This document shows positions 32,029-40,403 of a stretch of DNA of 64,000 nt, one piece after another. Source of the DNA: DSWT01 sp049975385 (GTDB lineage: Bacteria > Chloroflexota > Anaerolineae > B4-G1 > SLSP01); the NCBI GenBank assembly GCA_049975385.1, contig JBNGDO010000002.1:9173-73172 (forward strand). The letters run 5' to 3'. The notes beneath the pieces were generated by a model, which worked only from the letters and a program-made list of their open reading frames with translations, was not told the origin of the DNA and ran no database searches. A program made the position numbers and the translations under genes. Position 1 is the first letter of the stretch. Every line of letters starts with the position of its first letter.

Positions 32029-32967
32029 ATGTGGGTCAGACGGGATATCGAGTCTTTAACGTTGGCCGGGCCGACCGGATTGACGATTGGCGCTTTCGAT
32101 GGCGTGCATCGCGGACATCAAGCCTTGATCCGGTGGATGACGACCGGGGCGCGACAGGCTGGGATGCGAGCTGTCGTGCTGACCTTCGATCCGCTGCCGC
32201 GTTTGGTTTTGGGACGTAGCACCAACGGCGCACTCTCTACGTTGGAGGAACGCCTCGACTATATGCGCCCGTTGGGATTGGATGGCGTGATCGTATATCC
32301 TTTTGATCGCCAGACGGCGACGATTTCGGCAGCGGATTTCGTAACCTGGCTGGTGGAGAAACTGGCGCTGGCGGGACTGTGGGTCGGCCCGGATTTCGTC
32401 CTGGGGCACAACCACGAAGGCAACATCCCCTTTCTCGAAGCGATGGGCGCGCGGCTGGGATTTGCGGTCCATCAGTTCGGCGAAACCCTCTGTTGGGATG
32501 GCCGCTCCGTCCGCAGCAGCCGCATCCGTCATGCCTTGAAGGCCGGCGACCTGGATCAGGCCAACGACTGCCTGGGACATCCTTACCGGTTGAGTGGCGT
32601 CGTCGAGCACGGTGACCAACGCGGGCGCGTTCTGGGATTCCCCACCGCAAACCTGCGTATTCCTAAGAACCGGCTCCTACCGGAAAACGGCGTCTACATC
32701 TGCCGCGCAAGCCTGCACGACGAACATTTTGATGCGATCGTCAACGTCGGCACGCGACCTACGTTCGATGACTATCCGCCCACTGTTGAAGCGCACCTAC
32801 TCGATTTTTCGCGGGAAATCTACGGGGAACGCATACAATTGGATTTCCTGCACAGGCTGCGCGAGGAGCTGCGCTTTTCATCGGTGGAGACATTGGCCGC
32901 GCAAATCCGCCAGGATGAGGCGGACGCCCGTGCGTGGCTAGACGTGCCGGATTCACGGGCATGGTGA
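32029..32967 (+). CDS. ribF: Bifunctional riboflavin kinase/FAD synthetase
   Basis: The 312-residue protein has the N-terminal nucleotidyltransferase domain (GAFDGVHRGHQ near 22, GPDFVLGHNHEG near 121, SSRIR near 163) and C-terminal flavokinase domain (GRVLGFPTANL near 200, VNVGTRPTF near 243). It makes FMN and FAD. The truB-ribF proximity is common in bacteria. No ribosome site is visible because the micro-repeat runs to the ATG. Confidence 0.95.
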   Translation: MWVRRDIESLTLAGPTGLTIGAFDGVHRGHQALIRWMTTGARQAGMRAVVLTFDPLPRLVLGRSTNGALSTLEERLDYMRPLGLDGVIVYPFDRQTATISAADFVTWLVEKLALAGLWVGPDFVLGHNHEGNIPFLEAMGARLGFAVHQFGETLCWDGRSVRSSRIRHALKAGDLDQANDCLGHPYRLSGVVEHGDQRGRVLGFPTANLRIPKNRLLPENGVYICRASLHDEHFDAIVNVGTRPTFDDYPPTVEAHLLDFSREIYGERIQLDFLHRLREELRFSSVETLAAQIRQDEADARAWLDVPDSRAW

Positions 32968-32984
32968 GCTGCCGTTCTGCGCTT

Positions 32985-34973
32985 CTATAAGTCCACGTAC
33001 TCCGCCCGAATCAACGCCTCATCGGGCACCTTGAGCGCCTTGAGCAGTTCGCCGATGAGCGCCGCTTTGCGCTCGGCGTCCTGGCGCGACCAGGTGCGGC
33101 TTTTGATTTCCAGGAACGAACCGCCGTCCTCCGGTTTGATGATCTGATCCAGGTTCAGCGCAAAGTCGGTGCCGCCGTAGCGGATATGGTAGCGGCGGCG
33201 CGTTTTGTGGATTTCGATGATGCGTTGCGGCTTGAAATACTCCTGGTAGAAGCGCAAACTGCGCGTAGCCGCCGCGTCGAAGCGCGCGCGGGAGAGCAGC
33301 ACCGAACACTCGTACTCGCGCTCTTTGGCCGTCGTCGTCAGCGTGAGGCGGTAGATGACGTCGATTAGCTCGTTCGTATCCAGGTGGCGGACCTCGTCCT
33401 CACGGTAACGGAGCCGGCTTTCCCACTGATCATCGAAGATGAAGTAGGTGTCGTACTGGTTGCGCTGTGAGCCACGCAGGAAGGTGATATCCGGTGAGGC
33501 GTGCAGACGTAGTTTTAGTGAGGTCAGATCGTCACTGCGCACTTTCACCTGCACCTCGAAGGTCTTATCTTGCGCCACACCGCCGATGGCGACGAGTTTG
33601 TTCAACACGCTCTCTTCGCGGCGGGTGAGGAAGGCATCAATCTTCTGCGCCAGCAGCGTCGTCTCTTCGCGCAACGCCTCAACGTCGACCGTGAGCAAGT
33701 GGCGGTCGCGCATCAGCCACGACCCGTTGACCATTACATCACGGACATCCTCCTGATTCATCGCGTAGGCCAGACGACCGTAGAGGCTGTCGGCGAAGTG
33801 GCGGAAGTAGGGCATGTGGCGCACGTCGTCCATGGAGACGACGATCAGGTCAGCGCGTTTTTCGGCCTCGAGCGAACCCGTGAGGTGATCGATGTGCATC
33901 GCCCGTGCGCCCATGATCGTCGCCATCTCGATCACCTGCCGCGCGGGGAGCGTTGTCGGGTTCATCGTGGCGACTTTGGCGAGGAAGCTCGCCAGGCGTA
34001 GCTCTTCAATCATATCCAAATCGTTGTTACTTGCCGCGCCGTCGGTGCCGATGCCCACATTGATCCCCATTTCCAGCATCCGGGCGACCGGTGCCATACC
34101 GCTGGCGAGCTTCATGTTGCTGCTTGGATTGTGCGCTATGCCGACGTTGTAGTGTTGCAGTGTGCGCATCTCGCCTTCGTCCAGGTGGACGCAGTGCGCT
34201 GCCGTTGTTTTCGCCTCAAAGACGCCATACTTCTTCAACCAGGCCACCGGCGGGATGCCATACTCCTTGCGATGGTCCTCCACTTCCTGGGCTGTCTCTG
34301 CGACGTGGATGTGTAACGGTGCATCGTATTCCAACGCCAGCCTTACGGCGGCTTCCAGCAGGTCCGGGGTGATGGTGTAAGGTGCGTGGGGCGCAATCGC
34401 GGGCACGATAAGCGGGTGGTTTTTCCAACGCACCAGATAATCGCGAGAGCGCGCCAGGCCCTCTTCGTAACTGCTGGCGTCCGGTGTGGGGAACCTGAGC
34501 ACGCTCTGCGCGCACACCGCGCGCATCCCGGCTTGTACGGCAGCATCGGCGATGGCTTCCTCGAAGTAATACATATCCATGAACGTCGTCGTGCCGGAGC
34601 GGATCATCTCGGCGGCAGCCAATTGTGTGCCTGTCCAGCAAAAATTCGGGTTGACGAAGCTCCCTTCCACCGGCATCATGTAGCCCATCAGCCACACGTC
34701 CAGTCGCAAATCATCGACCAGGGCGCGCAGCAGCGTCATCGGCGCGTGACCGTGGGCATTGACAAACCCCGGCATCACCACCGCGTTGCCGGCGTCCACC
34801 CGTTCTTTGGCAGCATAGGCGGCAGCCAACGTGTCACGCGGGCCAACAGCCACGATGCTGTCGTCCCTCACTGCAACTGCGCCGGGTGTGTAAACGTCGT
34901 ATGTGGGATTCATCGTTATCACGAAATCCGCGGTAATCAGTTTATCGACAGTGGTTTTCACTTCATTGTCCAT
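32985..34973 (-). CDS. Amidohydrolase (MtaD/SAH deaminase-like) fused to a CYTH-like domain
   Basis: Residues 1-445 form a metal-dependent amidohydrolase of the MTA/SAH/guanine deaminase group: GFVNAHGHAPM near 70, HIHVAE near 218, AAHCVHL near 258 and IGTDGAASNND near 310. Residues about 470-662 form a second domain with the CYTH pattern: FEVQVKVR (variant of ExExK), SRLRYR, a long beta segment with YECSVLLSRARF, IEIHKTRRRYHI, FALNLDQI and SFLEIKS. CYTH domains bind triphosphates in thiamine triphosphatase and class IV adenylate cyclases. I do not know this fusion. Start ATG has AGGAGG upstream. Confidence 0.8.
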   Translation of the reverse strand: MDNEVKTTVDKLITADFVITMNPTYDVYTPGAVAVRDDSIVAVGPRDTLAAAYAAKERVDAGNAVVMPGFVNAHGHAPMTLLRALVDDLRLDVWLMGYMMPVEGSFVNPNFCWTGTQLAAAEMIRSGTTTFMDMYYFEEAIADAAVQAGMRAVCAQSVLRFPTPDASSYEEGLARSRDYLVRWKNHPLIVPAIAPHAPYTITPDLLEAAVRLALEYDAPLHIHVAETAQEVEDHRKEYGIPPVAWLKKYGVFEAKTTAAHCVHLDEGEMRTLQHYNVGIAHNPSSNMKLASGMAPVARMLEMGINVGIGTDGAASNNDLDMIEELRLASFLAKVATMNPTTLPARQVIEMATIMGARAMHIDHLTGSLEAEKRADLIVVSMDDVRHMPYFRHFADSLYGRLAYAMNQEDVRDVMVNGSWLMRDRHLLTVDVEALREETTLLAQKIDAFLTRREESVLNKLVAIGGVAQDKTFEVQVKVRSDDLTSLKLRLHASPDITFLRGSQRNQYDTYFIFDDQWESRLRYREDEVRHLDTNELIDVIYRLTLTTTAKEREYECSVLLSRARFDAAATRSLRFYQEYFKPQRIIEIHKTRRRYHIRYGGTDFALNLDQIIKPEDGGSFLEIKSRTWSRQDAERKAALIGELLKALKVPDEALIRAEYVDL

Positions 34974-35107
34974 TTTGGCTGCCTCCTGCTGTTTGATCCA
35001 TCATAGCATAGAACGGAATAGCTTCAAATAGCGTGCAACTCTGGGTATGTTTCAGTCCTGGAGGCAAGCTGTGCCGCACCTTAGCCCGTAACTGCCGACG
35101 TAGGCCC

Positions 35108-35161
35108 GCAGTTTTGGCGCGTCAGACGTTACTTAGGCCTCACCGGCTGCGCCAAAACTGC
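35108..35161. repeat. Dispersed palindromic repeat, copy B
   Basis: GCAGTTTTGGCGC (35108-35120) and GCGCCAAAACTGC (35149-35161) are a perfect 13-bp inverted repeat with the same arms as 23143-23197. A GTTTCAxxxCTGG-like outer sequence precedes it. The 382-base gap 34974-35355 has no gene. Confidence 0.65.
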
Positions 35162-35297
35162 CCAGGTGTGTTTCACGCCGCCCAATCGTGAACGTTGGGC
35201 TGATTGACCAGCTAGGGAGTGCGCGCGACGCCTACCTGCTTCAAAAGTGAAACACACACTGCAACTCTATCTTGGTTGTAGCGTATATGCCTTGTGC

Positions 35298-35303
35298 TAC
35301 AAT
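35298..35303 (+). promoter_or_regulatory. Extended -10 candidate before the DUF1232 gene
   Basis: TGCTACAAT has extended -10 form, with TTGTAG sixteen bases upstream as a weak -35. Confidence 0.35.
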
Positions 35304-35355
35304 TGTGAAAGTGTATTTGACCCTTACAAAAAGTAACTGTAGATGGAGGTGTAAT

Positions 35356-35628
35356 ATGGGAGGTAATGAACTGGAAAAGGCCAAAGTGGCCGATCAATTG
35401 GGTTTTCTGCTCAAACCGTTGTCGCTGCGCGGAATTCCGGTGTGGTTGGTTTACTTTGCGTCGTTGGCAGGCTTCGTCTATATTTTGAATCCCACGGCAG
35501 GTGTGCTTGAACTGATCCCGGACAATCTGCCCTTAGTCGGCAACCTGGATGAAGGCGCTGCATTCACACTCTTGTGGTATGGTCTGGTGGAGTTTTTCGA
35601 GGGCAGGAAATTCCGTCCCAAGAAGTGA
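35356..35628 (+). CDS. DUF1232 (YkvA-like) small membrane protein
   Basis: The 90-residue protein has two hydrophobic helices and the DUF1232 motif LIPDNLPLVGNLDEGAA (family: DxIPD..P..G..DD). The role of the family is unknown. The start is the ATG behind GGAGGTG; an ATG 84 bases upstream lacks a ribosome site and would add a non-family extension. Confidence 0.8.
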   Translation: MGGNELEKAKVADQLGFLLKPLSLRGIPVWLVYFASLAGFVYILNPTAGVLELIPDNLPLVGNLDEGAAFTLLWYGLVEFFEGRKFRPKK

Positions 35629-35643
35629 GGGGAGGGCTAGACC

Positions 35644-35704
35644 GGCTACAAAGCCTCAGAATAGACGGTGTTAGCTTCATATACTGTCTGAGACTTTTGT
35701 AGCC
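35644..35704. terminator. Imperfect long hairpin after the DUF1232 gene
   Basis: GGCTACAAAGCCTCAGA pairs with TCTGAGACTTTTGTAGCC, with a mispaired stretch and a loop. It separates the DUF1232 and DUF59 genes. Confidence 0.5.
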
Positions 35705-35714
35705 CTCCTAATTC

Positions 35715-35723
35715 TGGTATAAT
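35715..35723 (+). promoter_or_regulatory. Extended -10 promoter of the DUF59 gene
   Basis: TGGTATAAT, a perfect extended -10 box, lies 20 bases before the ATG; the transcript would begin right at the GGAGG ribosome site. Confidence 0.45.
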
Positions 35724-35742
35724 CAGCAATGGAGGTGACGCT

Positions 35743-36045
35743 ATGGCCATAGATATGACCTTGCGAGAACAGATTCTGATGCGTCTGGTCGAGGTTATCG
35801 ACCCTGAGACCGGCATCGATGTGCTGCGCATGCGCCTGGTGGAGGATCTGGCCGTCGATGAAACGACGGGGATCGCCGTTTACACCTTCCGCCCCTCCTC
35901 GCCTTTGTGTCCCATCGCACACAGCCTGGCGGTGGATATCAAACGTGCTGTCGGTAGCGTTGACGGCGTACAGGGGCAGAAGATCACTGTTGAGGGGTAC
36001 GTCAAGGCGCGAGAGCTGACCGAAATCATCAATCTTGAGGATTAA
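35743..36045 (+). CDS. DUF59/MIP18-type metal-sulfur cluster assembly protein
   Basis: The 100-residue protein has the SufT/PaaD-type DUF59 fold: LVEVIDPETGIDVLRMRLVEDL, then SSPLCPIAHSL with the single conserved cysteine and a C-terminal V-E-GY segment. Such proteins help load iron-sulfur clusters. Start has GGAGGTGA upstream. No suf genes are nearby. Confidence 0.88.
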   Translation: MAIDMTLREQILMRLVEVIDPETGIDVLRMRLVEDLAVDETTGIAVYTFRPSSPLCPIAHSLAVDIKRAVGSVDGVQGQKITVEGYVKARELTEIINLED

Positions 36046-36046
36046 G

Positions 36047-36145
36047 GGAGTAGGGATTAGGAAACCAGGGATTGGTATCAGTGACGAGTAACGAGTTGAC
36101 TAATTCCTAGTCCCCAATCACTAATCCTAAATCCCAAATCTCTAA
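36047..36145. repeat. Micro-repeat hairpin (GGGATTAGG/CCTAATCCC type)
   Basis: GTAGGGATTAGGAAACCAGG and GATTGG on the left face CCTAGTCCCCAATCACTAAT on the right, giving an imperfect fold-back in the gap before the zinc-ribbon gene. Confidence 0.65.
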
Positions 36146-36161
36146 CTAACTGAGGTGAGGA

Positions 36162-36395
36162 ATGCCGATTTACGAATACAGTTGTCCAGAATGTGGTGAA
36201 CATTTTGATGCGCGCCGCGCGATGAAAGATGCCGATGCGCCGATTGCCTGTCCTGCCTGTGGTGCCGAGAACGCCAAACGGGGACTTTCCCTGTTTTATG
36301 CCGCCGGTAGCAGTGGCGCGCTCAAGGGGGCAGGTGGCAGTGGCTCTTGTGCCTCGTGCAGCAGCAGTTCCTGCGCCTCTTGCGGCGGACACTAG
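36162..36395 (+). CDS. FmdB-type zinc ribbon protein
   Basis: The 77-residue protein begins MPIYEYSCPECGEHFD and has a second pair CPACG, forming a four-cysteine zinc ribbon as in the FmdB/CxxC_CxxC_SSSS family. The tail is Gly/Ser-rich with a CASCSSSSCASCGG pattern that is the source of the SSSS family name. Its function is unknown, with a regulatory role suggested for FmdB. Confidence 0.9.
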   Translation: MPIYEYSCPECGEHFDARRAMKDADAPIACPACGAENAKRGLSLFYAAGSSGALKGAGGSGSCASCSSSSCASCGGH

Positions 36396-36495
36396 CCAGT
36401 CTGGCGCAACCGTAATTGGGCCAGAATTTGATAAACTTGCCGGACTAACGACTATCAGACTAACGACTACTTGACTGATTTTTAAGGAGCGCGCC

Positions 36496-37647
36496 ATGCT
36501 CTACACGCGCAGCGTTTTGGAGGATCTCGAAGACCGCTCGCTGGCGCCGTATGGATTCCGCAGCCGCGATTCGCGCAGGCGCGTCTATCCCCAAGATGAA
36601 CCTGGATACCGCACGTGTTTCCAGCGCGACCGCGACCGCATCCTGCATTGCACCCCGTTTCGCCGGTTAGAATACAAGACCCAGGTTTTCGTCAACGATG
36701 AGGGCGATTATTACCGCACGCGGCTGACGCACACGCTCGAAGTCGCGCAGATTGGGCGGACGATGGGACGTGCTTTGGGCGCGAACGAAGACCTGGTGGA
36801 GGCTATTTGTCTGGCGCACGACCTGGGCCATCCCCCTTTCGGCCATGCCGGAGAAATCATGTTGAACCGGCTCATGGCTGATCACGGCGGTTTCGACCAT
36901 AACAAACAATCCCTGCGCATCGTGGAGCGGTTGGAGTGTCGCTACCCGACGTTCGCCGGGTTGAACCTCACCTGGGAAGTGCGCGAGGGCATCGTCAAGC
37001 ACGAGACGGAATACGACGTCGCCGACGCCGGACGCTACGATCCCGACAAGCTGGGGACGTTGGAGGCGCAACTGGCGAATCCCGCCGATGAGCTGGCCTA
37101 CACCGCGCACGACCTCGACGACGGTTTGCGTTCGGGCCTGCTCGCTCCTGAAGAACTGGACAGCGTGGCGTGGTGGGCATTCCTCAAGGAGAACCTGGGG
37201 TGGGATGGGCGTGGCTTCGACCAGTTGTGGCGACACCGCATGGTGCGCCGTTTGTTGGGGCTGTTGATCACCGACACAATTGAGGCGACTGCCCGGCGCA
37301 TTGCAGAAACGGGCGTGGCTTCGCCGGATGACGTGCGCAGTTTAGCGGAGAACGTCGTCACCGCGTTGCCGGAGACGCGTGCGATGACGCGCGAATTGAA
37401 GCGCTTTCTCTACGAACAGCTCTACCAGCACCCCCGGGTCGTGCGCATGCAGATCAAGGCCGAGCGGATTCTGACAGCGTTGTTCGAGGCGTACCTGGCG
37501 GAACCGGGGCAGCTTCCCCGCGAAGAACAGGCCAAGCTGGCGGAGCGTTCCCTGCATCGCGTTATCTGCGACTACATTGCCGGCATGACCGATCGCTACG
37601 CGCTGCAAGAGTACGCCAAGATGTTCGATCCGCAGGAGCGTGTTTAG
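36496..37647 (+). CDS. dgt: dGTP triphosphohydrolase-like HD-domain protein
   Basis: The 383-residue protein has the dNTPase layout: RDRDRILHCTPFRRLEYKTQVF, HD-domain motif RLTHTLEVAQIGR (first His), HDLGHPPFGHAGE (His-Asp) and a later VKHE with lysine-type contacts. Family members cleave dNTPs to nucleoside and triphosphate, often dGTP; the bacterial short form of about 350-400 residues fits. Substrate preference is not shown. GGAGCG precedes the start. Confidence 0.92.
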   Translation: MLYTRSVLEDLEDRSLAPYGFRSRDSRRRVYPQDEPGYRTCFQRDRDRILHCTPFRRLEYKTQVFVNDEGDYYRTRLTHTLEVAQIGRTMGRALGANEDLVEAICLAHDLGHPPFGHAGEIMLNRLMADHGGFDHNKQSLRIVERLECRYPTFAGLNLTWEVREGIVKHETEYDVADAGRYDPDKLGTLEAQLANPADELAYTAHDLDDGLRSGLLAPEELDSVAWWAFLKENLGWDGRGFDQLWRHRMVRRLLGLLITDTIEATARRIAETGVASPDDVRSLAENVVTALPETRAMTRELKRFLYEQLYQHPRVVRMQIKAERILTALFEAYLAEPGQLPREEQAKLAERSLHRVICDYIAGMTDRYALQEYAKMFDPQERV

Positions 37648-37655
37648 TTTTTCAT

Positions 37656-37729
37656 CAGCAGATTGAGCAGATCAAGCAGATTTTCTGTTTGCTAATGGAA
37701 AAATCTGCTCAATCCGCTAAATCTGCTGA
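37656..37729. terminator. Micro-repeat hairpin between convergent dgt and ispG
   Basis: CAGCAGATTGAGCAGATCAA on the left pairs with the complementary GCTCAATCCGCTAAATCTGC on the right over about 28 imperfect base pairs. Placed between two converging genes it may stop transcription both ways. Confidence 0.65.
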
Positions 37730-37734
37730 CAGAA

Positions 37735-38787
37735 TTAATGCGTTCCCGCCTTGATCTCCTGCATCAGCGCATCCAGCAATTCGCTCTCCGGGACGGTGCG
37801 CACAATCTCGCCCTTGCGGAAGATGACACCCTTCCCTTTGCCGCCCGCCAGCCCGAAGTCCGCGCCCTTCGCTTCTCCCGGTCCGTTGACGATACACCCC
37901 ATCACCGCCACTTTGATCGGCTCTTTGATAGCTTTCAGCCGCTCGCTCACCTGTTGTGCCAGTGTCACCAAATCGATCTCCGTGCGCCCGCAGGTGGGGC
38001 AGGAGATCATCACCGGGCCGTGTTGGCGCATGTTGAGCGATTTGAGGATTTCGTAGCCGACCTTGACCTCGTCCTTCGGGTCACCGGTGAGTGAGACGCG
38101 CAGCGTGTCGCCCAGGCCCTCGTAGAGCAGCACGCCGAGGCCCACAGCGGAGCGGATCGCGCCCACGTCGGGCAGGCCGGCTTCCGTGATGCCCAGGTGC
38201 AGCGCGTACGGCGTCAATTCGGCGATGCGGCGGTACGCTTCGACAGTGGTCGGCACGTCGAACGACTTGACCGAGATTTTGATCCTCTCGAAGTCGAGGT
38301 CTTCCAGAATCTTCACGTGGCGCATCGCTCCCGCGACCATTTTATCCACAGCGGACAGGGTGGGGTCCTCGTCCAGGTCTTTGGGCAGCGATCCCGAGTT
38401 GACGCCGATACGGATGGGAACCTGGCGTTCTTTCGCCTTGCGCACGACCTGCTGCACGCGATCCTCTGCGCCGATATTGCCGGGATTCAGCCGCAGCCCA
38501 TCCACACCGGCATCCAGTGCCGCCAGTGCCAGCCGGTAGTCGAAGTGAATATCGGCGATCAGCGGGATGTGGATGCCTTGCTTGATAGCGGGCAGCGCGT
38601 CGGCCGCGGCGCGGTCCGGCACGGCCACGCGGATGATCTCGCAGCCCACGTCTTCGAGTTCGAGAATCTGCCGGATGGTGGCCTGCGCGTCGCGCGTATC
38701 GGTGTTCGTCATCGATTGCACTGTTACCGGCGCGCCCCCTCCTACCACAACCCCGCCGATGCTGATAGGTTTTGAAATTCTCCGCAT
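37735..38787 (-). CDS. ispG: 4-hydroxy-3-methylbut-2-enyl-diphosphate synthase
   Basis: The 350-residue protein is the penultimate enzyme of the MEP pathway, converting MEcPP to HMBPP with a [4Fe-4S] cluster. It has a TIM barrel (VTVQSMTNTDTRD, RLNPGNIG, KISVKS) and the C-terminal cluster cysteines in ISCPTCGRTE (near 268) and MGCIVNGPGE (near 303). It is the short bacterial form without the plant-type insert. It is the last gene of the MEP block in transcription order. Confidence 0.97.
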   Translation of the reverse strand: MRRISKPISIGGVVVGGGAPVTVQSMTNTDTRDAQATIRQILELEDVGCEIIRVAVPDRAAADALPAIKQGIHIPLIADIHFDYRLALAALDAGVDGLRLNPGNIGAEDRVQQVVRKAKERQVPIRIGVNSGSLPKDLDEDPTLSAVDKMVAGAMRHVKILEDLDFERIKISVKSFDVPTTVEAYRRIAELTPYALHLGITEAGLPDVGAIRSAVGLGVLLYEGLGDTLRVSLTGDPKDEVKVGYEILKSLNMRQHGPVMISCPTCGRTEIDLVTLAQQVSERLKAIKEPIKVAVMGCIVNGPGEAKGADFGLAGGKGKGVIFRKGEIVRTVPESELLDALMQEIKAGTH

Positions 38788-38806
38788 GATCCTGCTCCTT
38801 GTATGT

Positions 38807-38938
38807 TATGAGTAAAGAGTAATTGGTAATGAGTAATGGGTAATGAGGTAGCGGAAGAATGCGGTATTTTCAATTTCCCTGATACCGTTTACTGATTACT
38901 CTTTACTCTTTACCGATTACCGGTTACCAGTTACCAAT
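38807..38938. repeat. Micro-repeat hairpin (GGTAATGAGTAATGG type)
   Basis: AGTAAAGAGTAATTGG and GGTAATGAGTAATGGG on the left pair with the complementary ATTACTCTTTACTCTTTACC on the right. The right end encodes the last residues (GLVTGNR) of IspE. Confidence 0.75.
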
Positions 38939-39792
38939 CCCCCAATCGTGTGCGTGGCGACGACGAAGGGATAGCGCGGTTGTAGCGCCTCGGCGATGGC
39001 CCGAGCTTGCGCGGTGCTCCTGGCGATGCCGAAGACGCTCGCGCCGGATCCTGACAGCAGCGCGGCTTCTGCGCCGGCCTCCACCAGATCGCGTTTGGCT
39101 GCGCTGATGACCGGGTATTCGTCCAGGACGGTGCTTTCGAAATCATTGTACAGACTGGCGACAATACTGTCACGATCCTGGCGCTTGATGGCGTCGATCA
39201 TCTGCGCGGTTTTGTCGGCGAATGTGAGTTGCTCCACCTTCAGGCCCTCGTAGGCCGCACGCGTCGAAACGAAGACGCCAGGGTTGACGATGACGAGGGG
39301 CAGCTTCGGTGGGGAGGGCAGTGCATGGACGATTTCCCCGCGTCCCGTGGCCAGCGCCGTGCCGCCCAAGATGCAGAAGGCCACGTCCATGCCGATCTCC
39401 TGGCTTATCTCCAACAGTTCCGCCTGTGATAGCCCCAACTGCCAGAATTTGTTCAGGCCCACTAACGTTGCGGCAGCGTCGGCGCTGCCACCGCCCATTC
39501 CCCCGCCGATGGGAATGCGTTTGACGAGCCTGAATTTTACACCACGATCGACCGGGCACCGTTCCTTAAGCAATTCGGCAGCCTTCCAGATCGAGTTCCG
39601 CGCGTTGCGTGGCACGATGCGGTTTGCGCAGTTGATGATGATGCCTGCGTTCGCCTCGTTGATGATGATGGTGTCGCATAATCCCGTTTGCTGCATCACC
39701 GATTTGATTTCGTGATAGCCTGATGGCAGCCGCCGGAGAATTTCCAGCGTCAGATTGATTTTTGCATAAGCTTTGACGGTCAGTTCAGTCAT
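38917..39792 (-). CDS. ispE: 4-diphosphocytidyl-2-C-methyl-D-erythritol kinase
   Basis: The 291-residue GHMP kinase phosphorylates CDP-ME. Motif 1 is AYAKINLTLEILRRLPSGYHEI with its catalytic lysine, motif 2 is PIGGGMGGGSADAAA near 92, motif 3 is LLSGSGASVFGI near 245. The C-terminal VTGNR and stop lie within a micro-repeat, so the natural end may have been altered by that repeat. It is 21 bases upstream of... the ispF stop region on the same strand, consistent with co-transcription. Confidence 0.96.
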   Translation of the reverse strand: MTELTVKAYAKINLTLEILRRLPSGYHEIKSVMQQTGLCDTIIINEANAGIIINCANRIVPRNARNSIWKAAELLKERCPVDRGVKFRLVKRIPIGGGMGGGSADAAATLVGLNKFWQLGLSQAELLEISQEIGMDVAFCILGGTALATGRGEIVHALPSPPKLPLVIVNPGVFVSTRAAYEGLKVEQLTFADKTAQMIDAIKRQDRDSIVASLYNDFESTVLDEYPVISAAKRDLVEAGAEAALLSGSGASVFGIARSTAQARAIAEALQPRYPFVVATHTIGGLVTGNR

Positions 39793-39813
39793 TTAGTCCA
39801 AAATCCGTTTTTA

Positions 39814-40305
39814 TTAATCCAAACTCTGTATCAAACTGACGATGGCGAACGTTTGCAGCCCCTCGCCGCGCCCGAAGGCGGTCAATTTCTCACCGCTGGT
39901 GGCGTTGATACCGATTTGTGCCGCATCGATGCCGAGCAACTGCGCGAGGCTCTGCTTGATCGCATCGGACCACGGCTCGATGCGCGGGCGATGACCTTCG
40001 ACGGTGATGCCAAGGTTATTGATGACGCAGTTTTTCTCCGCCAGCATCTCTAGCGGGATTTTCAGATACTCGCGACTGTCGGTGACGCCGTCTTCCAGGC
40101 AGAGCTTGTCGCAATAGTAGCCAATCGAGCGCCCACCGACGGCCTGCGTGAGTGCGTTGAAGACTGCGTGCAGGATCACGTCCGCGTCGGAGTTGCCCTT
40201 CAGCCCCCGCTCGCCGGGAATGACGACCCCGCCCAACACCAGTGGCTTGTCGTCCCCCTCATCCACAAAATGATGGCTATCCTGTCCAAATCCAACGTAA
40301 AACAT
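39814..40305 (-). CDS. ispF: 2-C-methyl-D-erythritol 2,4-cyclodiphosphate synthase, divergent
   Basis: The 163-residue protein keeps the metal ligands Asp9 and His11 (GFGQDSHHF) and His46 (SDADVILHA) and the C-terminal TSGEKLTAFGRGEG motif. The region that normally reads GDIGxxFPDTDPxxKGADS is replaced by RSIGYYCDKLCLEDGVTDS, so the family signature is altered and the usual aspartate after the glycine is serine. Start chosen for GGGAGGGAGT just before the ATG; a longer frame begins upstream in repeat sequence. Context with ispD and ispE supports the function. Confidence 0.88.
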   Translation of the reverse strand: MFYVGFGQDSHHFVDEGDDKPLVLGGVVIPGERGLKGNSDADVILHAVFNALTQAVGGRSIGYYCDKLCLEDGVTDSREYLKIPLEMLAEKNCVINNLGITVEGHRPRIEPWSDAIKQSLAQLLGIDAAQIGINATSGEKLTAFGRGEGLQTFAIVSLIQSLD

Positions 40306-40325
40306 ACTCCCTCCCCAGAGATTTA

Positions 40326-40395
40326 ACCACGAATTGACACGAATTTTCACGAACTAAGAGAATAAAATTAGTGCAAATTCGTGAGGATTCGTGGT
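40326..40395. repeat. Micro-repeat hairpin (ACCACGAATTGACACG type)
   Basis: ACCACGAATTGACACGAATT on the left pairs with AATTCGTGAGGATTCGTGGT on the right; it fills the gap between ispD and ispF. Confidence 0.75.
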
Positions 40396-40403
40396 AAAAA
40401 ATA

